Origin: Bombyx mori
Taxonomy: Eukaryota; Arthropoda; Insecta; Lepidoptera; Bombycidae
DNA length: 64,000 nucleotides
Assembly (NCBI RefSeq): GCF_030269925.1
Contig: NC_085112.1
Span: 4,279,501-4,343,500 of the forward strand
Reading direction: 5' to 3'
Both the position numbers and the translations under genes were made by a program. The notes beneath the pieces were generated by a model, which saw only the letters and a program-made list of their open reading frames with translations, was not told the DNA's origin and did no database searches. Of this stretch, positions 23,290 through 35,000 are shown in pieces (the stretch's first letter is position 1; every line of letters begins with the position of its first letter).

Positions 23290-23542
23290 AATTTATTTAC
23301 TTATTGCATAGATGGTTGGAGAAGCTTAGAGGCCACCTGGCGTTAAGTAGTTACCGGAGCCCATAGACATCGACAACGTAAATGCCGCCATCTACCTTGA
23401 GATATGAGTTCTAAGGTGTCAGTATAGTTACAACGGCTGCCTTTCAAGCCGAAACGCACTAATTACTGTTTCATGGCGGAAATAGACAGGGCGGTGGTAC
23501 CTACCCGTACGGACTCACAAGAGGTCCTACCACCAGTAATAA
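23290..23542 (-). mobile_element. Bm1-like SINE (second of an adjacent pair)
   Basis: TTTACTTATTGCATAGATGG through GAGGTCCTACCACCAG; more diverged than its neighbour, with a GCCGCCATCTACC variant and a short insertion near 23458. Confidence 0.8.
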
Positions 23543-23737
23543 AAGCGCAGATGAGAATATTGTTATAAAACGTATTACTTAGACATATTTGCGGTCGCTA
23601 TCAACGTTTTGCCTATTTCTGCTGCAAGTCCTGGATTCCCGTTTAAAGGTAAGTATTTCGGACATTGTTATGCAATGGAATCCTCGATCTGAAGTTAATA
23701 TTCACATTGACGTGTCTAGTAGAAATTTGGTGTTTTT

Positions 23738-24092
23738 GTTTTTTTTTATTGCCCTTGTAGGCAGACGAGCATACCTCCCACCTGATGGTGAGTGGTTACC
23801 GTCGCCCATGGACTTCAGCAATGCCAGGGGCAGAGCCAAGCCGCTGCCTACCGCTTAATACTCTCCACAAGCCTCGTTTGAAGAAGGACCTGTCATAGTG
23901 TTCGGGAAACACCGTGGAGGGGAGCTCATTCCAAAGCCGGATGGTACGTGGCAAAAAAGACCTCTGGAAACGCACTGTGGATGACCGCAGTGGCTCCAGG
24001 TAGTATGGATGAACTCTACTCCGGTGGCGGGCGGCGCGATGGTAAAAACGAGATTCCGGTATCATCTCGAACAATTCCTCAGAGCAATGTTG
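23738..24092 (-). mobile_element. LINE fragment (family X, copy 2)
   Basis: The minus-strand frame reads CSEELFEMIPESRFYHR, PRTIRLWNELPSTVFPEHYD and GLWRVLSGRQRLG, nearly the same as the end of 11185-11829. It ends with GGCAATAAAAAAAA. It starts within the C-terminal region, so it is strongly 5'-truncated. Confidence 0.85.
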
Positions 24093-24620
24093 GATCAATT
24101 TCATATTCTCGGCGTACGGATAATAAAACAAACTATTGACTGTGTGTGTATCTCGAACCATTTTTTCGGCCACCGGGTCACGGGTTCATGAAGCTATAAA
24201 TTACGAGCACAGCTATCACAATAAAGTTTTACGAGCTCGTATCCTGCTCCGGTCATAACTTTAAACGTCCACGTGTTTTGTAAAATTGCGATTTTGTCAT
24301 TTATGAGTGTGTGTTGTTAAATCGCGATTGAGTGAAATAAATTAGGGTGTTTCGGTTATTAGAAAACTTCAAATCGTCTGCGAATCAGAAACAAATAGAT
24401 TTCCGATTTATTTTTTATTTACAAATAATACTTTAAATGTTAACTGTTAAATTTTGATATTAAAAACCTTAGTTTTCCCTGATGACTCTCCTATACAGGA
24501 TTACCATTATCATCATATTAAATGACATAAGAAAGTCCTCTGACGGAGATAGGTCTCATCGAAGGTTTGTGACTATCGTTTGTGCCCTGATTGCATTCAA
24601 TGGACTCTTCAGTTTACCCA
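24093..24620. other. No recognisable feature
   Basis: AT-rich; nothing supported. Confidence 0.4.
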
Positions 24621-24624
24621 TAGA

Positions 24625-24735
24625 GATAACTAAGTTTCTTGCCGGTTTTTCTCAATGGGTCGCGATTCCGATCTAGATGGTAGATTCAGCGAAGCGCTGC
24701 TATTGCTAGGGCAGTAAACTCTCTCAGAAAAGCTC
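24625..24735 (+). mobile_element. Jockey-type LINE 3' UTR fragment, diverged
   Basis: AAGTTTCTTGCCGGTTTTTC, GGGTCGCGATTCCGATCT and GTAGATTCAGCGAAGCGCTG parallel the 3' UTR of the intact LINE (reverse of 45975-46055) and of the copy at 34822-34895. Confidence 0.5.
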
Positions 24736-24929
24736 CATCAGTTCGCCAACCAGTCATTATGAAGTCAGAATAGGCCTTTGAGGCTTCTGGCACATAGGCA
24801 AAAACACCTCAGTTCGTCGGTCTACCTTGTACTATCTATATTATAATAGGTTTTATATGGCGTACTCATACTGAGTCTATGTATGTGCTCTGGTACAGGC
24901 GAACAGTTGTAGTATTTAATAAAAATAGT

Positions 24930-25215
24930 ATAGATGATGACCGAGCTTTGCTCAGTTTTTTTTAATAACGCCATCTTGTTGTGTCTTTAAAGCGGTTAGT
25001 TGCCCTCAATTAAGAAAAATAGTATTATTATTCGCCAATAGATGTTGGGAAGAGTTGATTATTGAAAACACGAATAAAACAACATTTTCTGGAAATAAAT
25101 CGTAGCTAGGTCGATTTATCGCCCCCGAAATCCCCTGTATACTAAATTATATGAAAATCGTTGAAGCCGTTTCCGAGATTCAGATTATATATATACAAGA
25201 ATTACTCGTTTAAAG
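24930..25215 (+). mobile_element. Short repeat, family 3 (copy 1)
   Basis: Begins GATGATGACCGAGCTTTGCT, contains CGGTTAGTTGCCCTCAATTA, ATCGTAGCTAGGTCGATTTA and CGTTGAAGCCGTTTCCGAGA, and ends TATATATATACAAGAATTAC. Copies are at 37840-38205 (reverse) and 56216-56515. Confidence 0.75.
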
Positions 25216-26114
25216 GCACAAGATAATTTTACTATATTAAAAATATAAAAAAATTCTATGAAGGCAAAACTTAATTTAGCTTTCGATTATAGAGTTCGAA
25301 TTTTAACGCGAACAAAGTCACAATCAAACATTAATGAAAATGACACAATGGAAACAGATTTTGCTACAACGCAATTTGCAATTTACATAGAAAGCATATT
25401 GTTGCTATGAGTGTGTAACAATTTTAGCTTTGTTGCGATTTAAATCCAAGTATGTCGTGAGCTGATTGTCTGAATACTCAAAAAAAAAAAGGCCAAAAAT
25501 AAAATTTACACACATTTTGACGACTCGGATAATCAATGTGAATTTGCATATTCGTTTCGTGTGCTAGTGTGGAATAATGAAGTTGATACTTTGAATTAAA
25601 TATTTCGATCATCAAAAATGATCAATGTACTTAATACGTGGCGTGCAGAGAAATCTGTGACGAAAAAAGACAGAAAAATCTTAAACAAGCTTGGGTTTGG
25701 TTTGTTCAATGATTATAATATATAAATTGAATGATTATATGAATTGATTGATATTTTCAATGACTATAATTATCTGAATTGAATGATTATATATGATATA
25801 TATCCCTTGTATCCCGTTTGAAATACGATATTTCCAAAGAGTGGTTAATAAATATGCAACAAATCTACGTTGTCCAGTCGCACCATAGTCCTGGCGCTAA
25901 TAAACTATGTCGCGCGCGTGTTTCCTAACAACGAAACTGAGCCAAATCTGTTGGGTGCCCGCCAAATGGCGATATTACGCTAATATTTTGATAAAATTAA
26001 CGGCCACAATGAGGAACATGCTTAGATAAAGAGGTGCTTTACGATGTCAAAGTTTTTGAGACTAGAAATAAATTAATGAATAGTTCGACCTACACCGAAA
26101 TTAGCAGTAATTTT
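25216..26114. other. No recognisable feature
   Basis: AT-rich; local repetition of ATGATTATA near 25710-25800 only. Confidence 0.45.
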
Positions 26115-26530
26115 TGGAACGAAGTTCCTTATGGGACGATGCGGAGGGGTACCCTAACTGGGAAAAAACGTCCATAACGTAAGATTTTTATTAGTAATGC
26201 ACACAGCGTACGGCTTAACTTTGTAATAACGTACAAATTAGTAATGCACACAGTGTACGACTTAACTTTGTAATAACGTACAAAAAATAACATATTTTTT
26301 TATCATTCATTAACCACGATCTCAGAGCGTTTGTTCGCGCAATACACTAACTCTTATGCAAACAACCGTGAATGAAGTGTACCACAATAAGTTCGCACGT
26401 TACCGAATGACCGTGGGTTGTTGCGAAACCTCCAGTTTTATTTTCTTTATACCTCGAATAGAACTTTAAATTAATATTTTTATAATAACGAACTTCGTTC
26501 CTATCCGGTGTCCCACGGCAGCACACATTT
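26115..26530 (+). mobile_element. Hairpin-ended element (copy C, full)
   Basis: Left end TTTTTGGAACGAAGTTCC, then GGGACGATGCGGAGGGGTAC. Two ~47-bp tandem units start at about 26192 and 26239. The body has CACGATCTCAGAGCGTTTGT and the right end is GAACTTCGTTCCTATCCGG with TGTCCCACGGCA, a weakened terminal hairpin. Confidence 0.8.
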
Positions 26531-28438
26531 TTTATTATTTTTGCGCTACAAAATCAAATATCCATTCGGCCCACCTAATGCGAGCTGCTAATAGTAGATA
26601 GGGGTAAACCAATGGTAGAGGGCAAGACCAAGTCACTGTCGATAGGAAAATTGAGATACAAATAATTTTCTAAACCTTTAAGTTTGCAGTTGTGCTATGA
26701 CAATATGATAGCTAATACTCGTACATTACTAGTATGAGAAATTTACAAAAAACACTAGAATAGTCGAAAGAAAGTTTTGATGCTAATTAGAAATTGAAGC
26801 AATTACAAATCGGTTGCTGCTTGTACCGTTTTAAATTATGTGGTCTTATTCAATCGTATTCGCGAACAATCCATGGAATATTTACAACACAAAAACACAT
26901 CCATCAATATTTACGGCCAAACTTGAAATTTATTTGAAAAATACCATACAAAACTTTTTGAAGAGATGAGCAATTCGTTGCGGGAACGAAGGGAAGTTGA
27001 AAGCAAACTAGCGTAGTTTCGGACTCTATTCAACAAAACTTTCCACATAAATTGTGCTTCATTAATAATTTGCTCATTCGATTTTCTCCTAATATACTTA
27101 TTTAGTCTACGATATAGAAATACGGCTCGTTATACAGAATTCGATATCATTAAGTCTTAATATTGGTTATGCTTCGCCTTTGTTATTTCATAATTTGTTA
27201 ATATTTTGGCACTAAATAATATTCTACATGTTTTTTGGCACTAAATTACATAGTGCACTAAATTGATAACGTAATCTGAATTTCGCTTCGAATAGGAATT
27301 GCCGCTATCTCCTCAAAATCAAACACGGTTTTGCGGCAAAAATATGTCGTCCCAGGAAATACGAATGACGGTTGTCAGATTATGGCCATGCTGCACCTGT
27401 ATCATGTAACCTGTGCTCCACTGAGAATATTTGTCGCCGCGCAAGCCGGCTTTGAGCCTAAGTCCCCTGAATGCTTTAGCAAAAATAGTAACTTTTCAGC
27501 ACTGTGCTATAAGATTTTCGTGACATGTAATTTGTTATTATCTAATAGGCTTGATTACTGTTCATATTTATTAACGTTTTACAAAATAACTAACCATTTA
27601 AGTCTTTGACATTTTATTTCGTTTAATATTGTTTAGTAGTGGTAACTGCTTTTAGTCAGGTGAGCTGACATTTCTATTATCTTTGACTATACAGGTTTCA
27701 CGTTTAAGGGATCGGGCTTAAAAGGTGGTACGATGCGTCAGCATTAAATATTTTCTCATCGTTTTTTTTGTGTTATTTATAAAATAGGCTTATCTCTAAT
27801 GGTTGTGGGTTCGTTTGAATTTGTAAAACTCATTGCCCTACCGTATTCATGTCGGAACAAACTTCGGAGTCCACTCCAAACATCAGATGTACTAAGTTCA
27901 TCTGTCTGTCTCGGTTCAGTGAACTCAATTTGTTAACTTATTAACGCTTATTTATGTGACAGCGCTTAACAGTTTTTCATGCACAGAGAGAAGTTTACTT
28001 TTATGTTTTCACAACGAATCTAAAATATCGAAGAAGGAAAATAAATAATCTTGTTTAACCCCTGCCTCAAACAGTAGGAAGATTTTCCGTAGGACGCGAT
28101 GGCTGTCTATCCGATGCGATTTCAAAATGAACGTTTATTTTTCGACTTAGACTCACATTTATTAGATTATCCTGTTTATAAATTATAAATATTATTCTAT
28201 ATCGTAATAATTATATACAATTATTAAATTATGTGATATGTATTATATAGGGGTATATTTTCGCAGTACGCTCTAGGCCGGGCCTTGTGTTTCCAATTTT
28301 ATGTTCACCTTCTTGAGTAGAGTAGTATGTGCTATAATACCTAATCATTAGTTGTCACTCGCACAAATAACAAAAATATTTTTTTGAGTAAAAAGTGAAA
28401 TTTGCTATTTAATTTATTTATTTTGGTAATATGTCGTA
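26531..28438. other. Long stretch, little recognised
   Basis: No supported gene; the 92-codon frame at 27331-27609 has no family likeness I can name. Confidence 0.45.
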
Positions 28439-28439
28439 T

Positions 28440-28650
28440 TGTAGGCCCGAAAGGGTAGGTATTTCTTTTCTATTTTCTGCATATTCGATGCCTGTTTCTG
28501 TGAAGATCAGTCGTGCTTTCTCTTTGAAGATTGAAACAGTCGTTGTAGGCTGCAATTAACACTTGGACCTCATGTCTCAATGTGGGTAACGGCTTTCAAA
28601 TTTTAATAGCTTTGGCCCTGTACCAACGCCTAGTGGATCGGGATCACCAA
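28440..28650 (+). mobile_element. Very old Bm1-like SINE remnant
   Basis: Ordered traces remain: CCCGAAAGGGTAGGTA, GCCTGTTTCTGTGAAG, CAGTCGTTGTAGGCTGCAAT, and GGACCTCATGTCTCAATGTG. They follow Bm1 order with heavy divergence. Confidence 0.45.
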
Positions 28651-29100
28651 TTTATGTATTAATTTTAAAAGAAAAAGTTCTGGAGTTTTAAAATTTATGA
28701 TGTTGATTAACAGAACAAGCTTCGAAGTTCTGAAAGACTCAAACAGATCTAACATTGTACGAAAATGGGATTGACAGCAATTTCAAGTTGCAGATACGAG
28801 AGCTGTAGACGATGCCATCAATCAAAAGACTTTATACAAGAATAAGTGTCGAACTTAACGTGACAGACAGGAATAAAGTAAAGGACCGCTCGTAAATTTC
28901 GTGCTTACCACGACCATGTTTACGACATGTTCTTAAACTAAAGCTAGATACTGACTGTGCGATTTGTTGTAATACAAAATATAAAAAAAGGTTTCGCTCT
29001 ATATTTGCACTAGAAATAGTGTGATATGTGGTTATAGTATGTTCTCTATAAGTTTTTTGTGGGCTGGGGCCAATTTTTTAATGAGATACCCTGAGGGAAT
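28651..29100. other. No recognisable feature
   Basis: AT-rich; nothing recognised. Confidence 0.4.
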
Positions 29101-29107
29101 GCGTAAG

Positions 29108-29551
29108 GTGAAGTCGTCGTGGCTTAAAAGATAAGACGTCCGGTGCATTCGTATGTAGCGATGCACCGGTGTTCGAATCCCGCAGACGGGTACAAATTTT
29201 TCTAATGAAATACGTACTTAACAAATGTTCACGATTGACTTCCACGGTGAAGGAATAACATCGTGCAATAAATATCAAACCCGCAAAATAATAATTTGCG
29301 TATTTACTGGTGGTAGGACCTCTTGTGAGTCCGCACGGGTAGGTACCACCGCCCTGCCTATTTCTGCCGTGAAGCAGTAATGCGTTTCGGTTTGAAGGGT
29401 GGGGCAGCCGTTGTGACTATACTGAGACCTTAGAACTATATCTCAAAGTGTGTGGCGCATTTACGTTGTAGATGTATATGGGCTCCAGTAACCATTTAAC
29501 ACCAGGTGAGCTGTGAGCTCGTCCACACATATAAGCAATAAAAAAAAAAGG
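29108..29551 (+). mobile_element. Full-length Bm1-like SINE
   Basis: Best complete copy. The tRNA-like head (GTCGTCGTGGCTTAAAAGAT with an A-box-like part, then GGTGTTCGAATCCCGCAGAC with a B box) is followed by the joining part (CTAATGAAATACGTACTTAA, GACTTCCACGGTGAAGGAAT). The body (GGTAGGACCTCTTGTGAGTC, GAAGCAGTAATGCGTTTCGG, GGGCAGCCGTTGTGACTATA) and the tail (CACCAGGTGAGCTGTGAGCT, AGCAATAAAAAAAAA) complete it. A SINE of this kind is transcribed by Pol III and encodes no protein; it needs reverse transcriptase from a LINE. I recognise it as Bm1, the abundant silkworm SINE. Confidence 0.88.
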
Positions 29552-30445
29552 TATATGGGACTGTCAAAGCAACCTATTTAACGACTCTCCTGAACTCTTG
29601 CTAGAAAGTCGGAGCTCCGTTCAGAAAAGAACCCAGGCATGGTCTCTACCTCGACAGCGAGGCGACCACGGTCAGTTGCGTTAACAGACACACGATCACC
29701 CTAAATACGTCAGACTGATGGAGTTTGGATTTAATTTACTCATCTAGGTACCGACAATGCCTTTGAATAAAAGTAGTCTCTACTGTCGTTTGTAACTGTG
29801 ATCAAAACCTGTTCAAATTGCTGACAGATATTTTAATCCATATTCTTCTCCTTATAAATCGTGTCACTCTTGACAGAGTGGTCGTGGTCGTCATGTAGTG
29901 TTGAAGGGGCAGACTTGACGCATCTCACGATATCCTGTCATCACTCCCTACTTGTGGCCATCCTACTGTACTCATTTAGGCGACCTTCCAATGTAGTTTT
30001 ATTCATAAAACTATCCTTAAAATTCAATAGTAGTATGAATATGAGTTTAACATAGAACGTATTCAATATATATATGAAAACTATCCATCAAACAACTAAT
30101 GAAAATTTAAAATTGTCAGACAGTGAATGCACCGTTTTATCAAAGGGTTCCAAACTTACATTTTCGTTCGATGAACTGGAAAATTTCTTAAACAAGGAAA
30201 CAGAAATCGGTTTCTTATCCGCACCGATAACTTTGTAAAATTGTTTTGGCTATCAGGATTTTGTTTATGGTAATCGGGCGGTAACGTTAACTTGGAACTT
30301 GCTGAAAACAAAATAAGACTTACAGAATCTGAATGAACATTTTATTGCTGTTTCGAACATGTAAAATAATTGCCTTTAAATTTCATGTAGATAAATAAAA
30401 TGAGATACTTGAGTTCTCAAATAATTTGTTTAATTTTTCAACTGC
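29552..30445. other. No recognisable feature
   Basis: No supported gene or repeat. Confidence 0.4.
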
Positions 30446-30447
30446 AT

Positions 30448-30550
30448 TGGATTAGCAGACGGGACTCATGGTCTACCTAGTGTTTAGTGGTTTTCGAAGC
30501 TCTTAGACATTGTAGAGCGAATTCCATCGTTCACTTTAAGACTTGATGAA
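30448..30550 (-). mobile_element. Old Bm1-like SINE 3' remnant
   Basis: GATTAGCAGACGGGACTCAT, CTACCTAGTGTTTAGTGGTT and GAAGCTCTTAGACATTGTAG follow the reverse Bm1 3' end with many substitutions. Confidence 0.5.
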
Positions 30551-31193
30551 GAAATCTGACTGGTATTATGATACGATAAAATACTACGGATTAATCAAGG
30601 TAATACCTAAACCATAACTAGGGCTAGTAGGAAATACGTTATACTTGCTTATGAGTAGTCAGATAGACTAGCATAGTGGTTTGAATACTATGACATCGAG
30701 TAAATTTTGTACGATAGTCGATGAAGTATTTAAAGCACGTAGATTGGAAACATATTACCTTTTGAGCTAGTGATGTTAGTTAAATACCATATTTGCAGGG
30801 GAATAGTGAAGGGTAAGGTTTCGGGAATGGTTACTTTACTTACTCTTCTACTTACTTTACTCTCTGGATGCTTCTGTTGATGACAACTATTTTATCAATA
30901 ACGTGCTGTGTTAATAATGTGGCGGAATCTAGGCACAGTGATATAGCTCCATATCTTTTTCATTAAGTCAGCTTCAAATACAATCAAAAGAGACTAAGCG
31001 CTGAGCCAGGATTAGTTATAAAAGCGTCATATCTCGGATTATCAGGATCTAACCAAGAATTTAACGATTGTTTATGTAATCATTGTTCTTGACATTTAAT
31101 GCGACTTAACGGCTTAAAATCAGGACGTGAATGCCAATATACCTTGAGACTTGATGTTTGATTCTCAATGGTATTACGTTACATTACATTTTG
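30551..31193. other. No recognisable feature
   Basis: AT-rich, no clear feature; weak traces of a reverse SINE near 31120-31180 are too decayed to call. Confidence 0.4.
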
Positions 31194-31195
31194 AA

Positions 31196-31612
31196 GTCGT
31201 GGTGACCTAAAGGATAAGACGTCCGTTGCATTCGAATCCCGCAGGCGGGTACCAATTTTTCTAATGAAATACGTACTTAACAAATGTTCAGGATTCACTT
31301 CCACGGTGAAGGAACAAGACATCGTGTAATAAAAATTAAACCCGCAAAATTATAATTTGTGTAATTATTAGTGGCAGGATCTCTTGTGAGTCCGCATAGG
31401 TACCACCACACTGCCTATTTCTTCCGTGAAGCAGTAATGCGTTTCGGTTTGAAGGGTGAAGCAGCCGTTGTAACTATACTGAGACCTTAGAAATTATATC
31501 TCAAGGTGGGTGGCGCATTTACGTCGTAGATGTCTATGGGCGCCAGTAACCACTTAACACCAGGTAGGCTGTGATCTCTTCTACCCATCTAAGCAATAAA
31601 TAAATAAAAAAC
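31196..31612 (+). mobile_element. Nearly full-length Bm1-like SINE upstream of the LRR gene
   Basis: tRNA-like head GTCGTGGTGACCTAAAGGAT with an internal deletion before ATTCGAATCCCGCAGGCGGG; complete body; tail AGCAATAAATAAATAAAAAA. It lies about 140 bp upstream of the first coding exon's acceptor. Confidence 0.87.
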
Positions 31613-31651
31613 ATGGCGGTTATTTCAAATTCAAATTGATAAGCATACCTC

Positions 31652-31715
31652 TGCTGTAGCAGAAATTGACAGAATAGTGGAACCTATCCGTGCTGACCTC
31701 AATACGTACCAGCAG
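31652..31715 (-). mobile_element. Old reverse Bm1 fragment just before the exon 1 acceptor
   Basis: CTGCTGTAGCAGAAATTGAC then GTGGAACCTATCCGTGCTGA parallels reverse Bm1 (CTGCTTCACGGCAGAAATAG, GTGGTACCTACCCGTGCGGA). This explains the spurious upstream extension of the exon 1 reading frame. Confidence 0.55.
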
Positions 31716-31749
31716 CAAATGTCATCTAATTTGATTATTTCTTTTCAGA

Positions 31750-32006
31750 TCATGTTGCTGTTGCTACTTCTATGTTTACTTCCGTACATCGCCACCCAAC
31801 AACAATGGGTGCCTTGTTCAGAGTTGAACGACGACTTACGCTACCCCTGTCGGTGTCGAGTGCAAGTTGACAGAGCCCTCCAGTTGAGAATCTTGATGAA
31901 TTGTGACCGAGTGGTCTTTGCTGGAGACTTCCCGACTTTGCCATATGGCGCTCCTATTATTTCCTTCAGTCAACGTTGGGCTGGACAACAGACGCTGCCG
32001 ATGCAG
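31750..32006 (+). CDS. LRR gene exon 1 (coding): signal peptide and Cys cap
   Basis: The exon starts after a pyrimidine-rich acceptor ending TTTTCAG at 31749. The ATG at 31752 is chosen because it begins directly with a Leu-rich signal peptide ([14 protein letters not shown]). An in-frame upstream ATG at 31677 lies in repeat-derived sequence before the acceptor. Cys residues in WVPCSEL, YPCRC and MNCDRV form an LRRNT-like cap. The donor is CAG|GTTTGT at 32007 and the exon ends in phase 0. The acceptor implies at least one non-coding 5' exon upstream that I could not locate, so the promoter is not identified. Confidence 0.85.
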
Positions 32007-35000
32007 GTTTGTTAAGTTTTAATAATATACAAAGAGTAGAATAGATAGCTAGAAGATATAGCTTTGCTAGCTTAGATAGCTAGTACATTGCGTTTTTGGT
32101 GATACATCCAATATTATCATTGAGTAGTAGAGGTGAAGATGGAAGTAGTGATGTACTGAATTCTATTAGTTCACTAGAATTATTATTCCAAAAAATTATC
32201 ATTTAATTTGCACCGGGTTTTTTAGACATTTTAGTATTTTGAAAAACTGGTCTTCCTAATTTGTCGGTGTCAATGCTTATTAGTGTCTATATAGTAATAC
32301 AAACATATATATTATAAAAAACTTGGAGTTACTGAAATCTGAATATTCACATATTTCTCTACTTCGTAATAAAAATGTGTCCAATTATATTTGTTTGGCT
32401 TAAAAAAACATTGATTTTAAAAATATTTTCACAACAGTTAATATAATATGAACCAATGAAGTAAATAAAGCAAACGATTTTTGATCAACAAGACCTAAAA
32501 GGTAATAAATAAAACCATAAATACAGTCAGCATCGTTTATTTATTCTACACGAATATGAAAACTGTACACACGAAATCCGCAAGCGTTAGTTTTATATGA
32601 GCAGATTTCTATTTAACACTAAGCACGCGATGCTTCATGATCTGATTCTCGTAGTCGGAATGCGTGATCTCATCACTATTATCGTTTAAAACCGCTGTTT
32701 GAAAAACGAAAATAAGCAGTGTTAAATATTCGAATAATAATAAAAACTTTTTTTGTTTTGCCGTAACCCCTTTTTTAGTACTGAGCTTATTTTCAAATTT
32801 ATTTGCAGATATTCTAAAGGATTTTTGAAAAAAAGTACCTCATAAAAAACAATGCAAAAATCAATGTTGTATTCACAAGAATAAAAATTGTAATGGTTAT
32901 TAAATAAATGTTGTTAATTTATTTAAAACGTTAAACATGCGCGCGCCAAAACAGATCCGTACAGGTCGTTACCTAATACATACTGTGGCGGGTAGCCATC
33001 ATACAACGCAAGATAATTGACAGATGCCTGAATCTCGCTTACGACATTTTCAAGATAAAGCGCATATATACAAGTTCCGAACAACAACATTTGGACCGTC
33101 GGTCTACCGAGCAATATCACCCGCTCGGTGGAAGATCTTCCCTTTGTCGTATCCCTACACATACCTATAGTGAAATTGCGTAATAGTCGGTATTTCAACG
33201 CTCCGCACTTTATACGCATTTATAGAGAGTCGATCTATCGATGGTTCGCGCTCAAAGGGTTAAGAAACGTATATGACAATAGTTTGTGCGGCCTTTAATC
33301 AGAAAACATGAGTAGTGACTTCGATCTTTTCAAGCTGCTCCCACGATAACCATATTGCTATTCTAATTGCATTTCATTTCATTCATGTGTTCAGGACTTT
33401 TCTAAATTTATTGTCAGCACATTGTATTCGCCCAATTATCGAAATTTGCTAATCTTCTTGACTTTTATTCATTATAAATTAAATTATACTATTATGATTT
33501 TCCATTTATAGTTCACTAAAAATCGACGCTTTTATTGTTTTCTTCAATATACCACAGTTGATCAATATCGACTAAAGAAAAATAAAGAAAGAAAATTGAT
33601 CGATAAATATAGAAGAAAATGGTTTTTTTTTATATTTTGCCTATTGGTAATATATTACCGCACTAAACTATGTAGAAAAAAAATGCATGTAACAAAAAAA
33701 AACTAGTAGTAATTTTAATACAATATTCCAAATATTTTTAAATAATAAAGTAGTCGATATGTACATAGTCTACAGGAATGCGGTCACACAGTACTTCTAT
33801 CACGCTAGGTTTACGACTGACCAAGTAAAGTTTCTCTTAGCTGTTTTAATTGTTCTCTAAAATCTTTTAATTAAGTGGTAACTTTTCACATCGTGATTTT
33901 ATTTATTCAATATGTTTTGTACACACAGCTGTTAGAAAAAACACGACAGTAAGGATACAGAGTACAAGGGCACTACTTATTTCATGTTGAAATCTCTTCC
34001 AGTAGGCCCGCAAAAGGAAAGAAGAATTAGGAACACAAACCTAGTGCATACAGTAAACATTACATATAATATATACATATTACAAGATACAAAACAATAT
34101 ATATACATACAAATACACACACACATATGTATATACATACACACATATACTTACTTACTACTAATACATTTATGTGCAAAACACATTTGTGTTTATGGCA
34201 TTTTTGTTTGTTCAACTGCTAGTTTAATTACATTACATTTCACTTACGATTGTAAAATTAATCACATTTCATATTTTAGATATTCTCCACGTACGGGCTG
34301 CCTTTACGCGAGCTAGATTTCTCTCACAACAGTCTACGACGCTTGCCAGATCGTCTCCTAGCTGCCGTCCGGGGAAACCTGACCAAGTTGGCATTAGCTG
34401 ATAATCTACTCGGTGACAACTTGAATCCTATATTCTCGACTGCAGAACTCCACAATTTGCCCGCTTTAGAAGAATTGGATCTTAGCGGCAATAGCATACG
34501 AGGGATCGAAGAGGGCTTGTTAATCGGATGTGATGTTCTACAGGTAATTTGTTTGTAAACATGACCCAAAATAATAGCCTTGGCCAATAGATAGGTTGCC
34601 GCCGCTGACTATTCCACGGATCCTGATCACGCAGGAGCTAGTCACCGTCAACGCCCTAGACACGTCCTTACGGATCCATCAGATCCAATAGCCCTTGTAT
34701 TAGACGTCTCCAGCTCTAACGCTAGGAGCAGGCTTACGGACCCCGGTAACCCTATTCGTCGAACTCAGCAAAGAGGTCGACGTGCAACCTAACCCATGCA
34801 TCAGCCCGCTGAGTTTCTCGCCAGATCTTCTCAGCGGGTCGCGATTCCGATCCGGTAGTAGGTTGATTCGCAAAGCAGCTGCTCTTGAGTTGTTAAATCT
34901 CCTTTGGAGGCGATCGGGTAGCTATTAGTAAATCCCACCCCTCCTGGCTGAGCCTTTACTCGCCTACCCGTCCTGGTGAAACTGGAAAGTCTTCTAGGCC

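Larger units (their letters stand above)
32007..34279 (+). other. Intron 1 of the LRR gene
   Basis: AT-rich intron. It contains a repeat at about 32990-33150 that recurs inverted at 52348-52507, and a TA/CA-rich microsatellite near 34050-34160. I recognise no coding sequence; a 98-residue minus-strand frame over the repeat matches nothing I know. Confidence 0.7.

Noticed and set aside
31677..31749. Upstream ATG extending the LRR exon 1 frame
   Set aside because: The extension is SINE-derived and lies before a good splice acceptor; the ATG at 31752 begins a textbook signal peptide.
33984..34316. 110-codon + strand frame in intron 1
   Set aside because: Largely Tyr/Ile/His/Thr from a TA/CA microsatellite; not protein-like.
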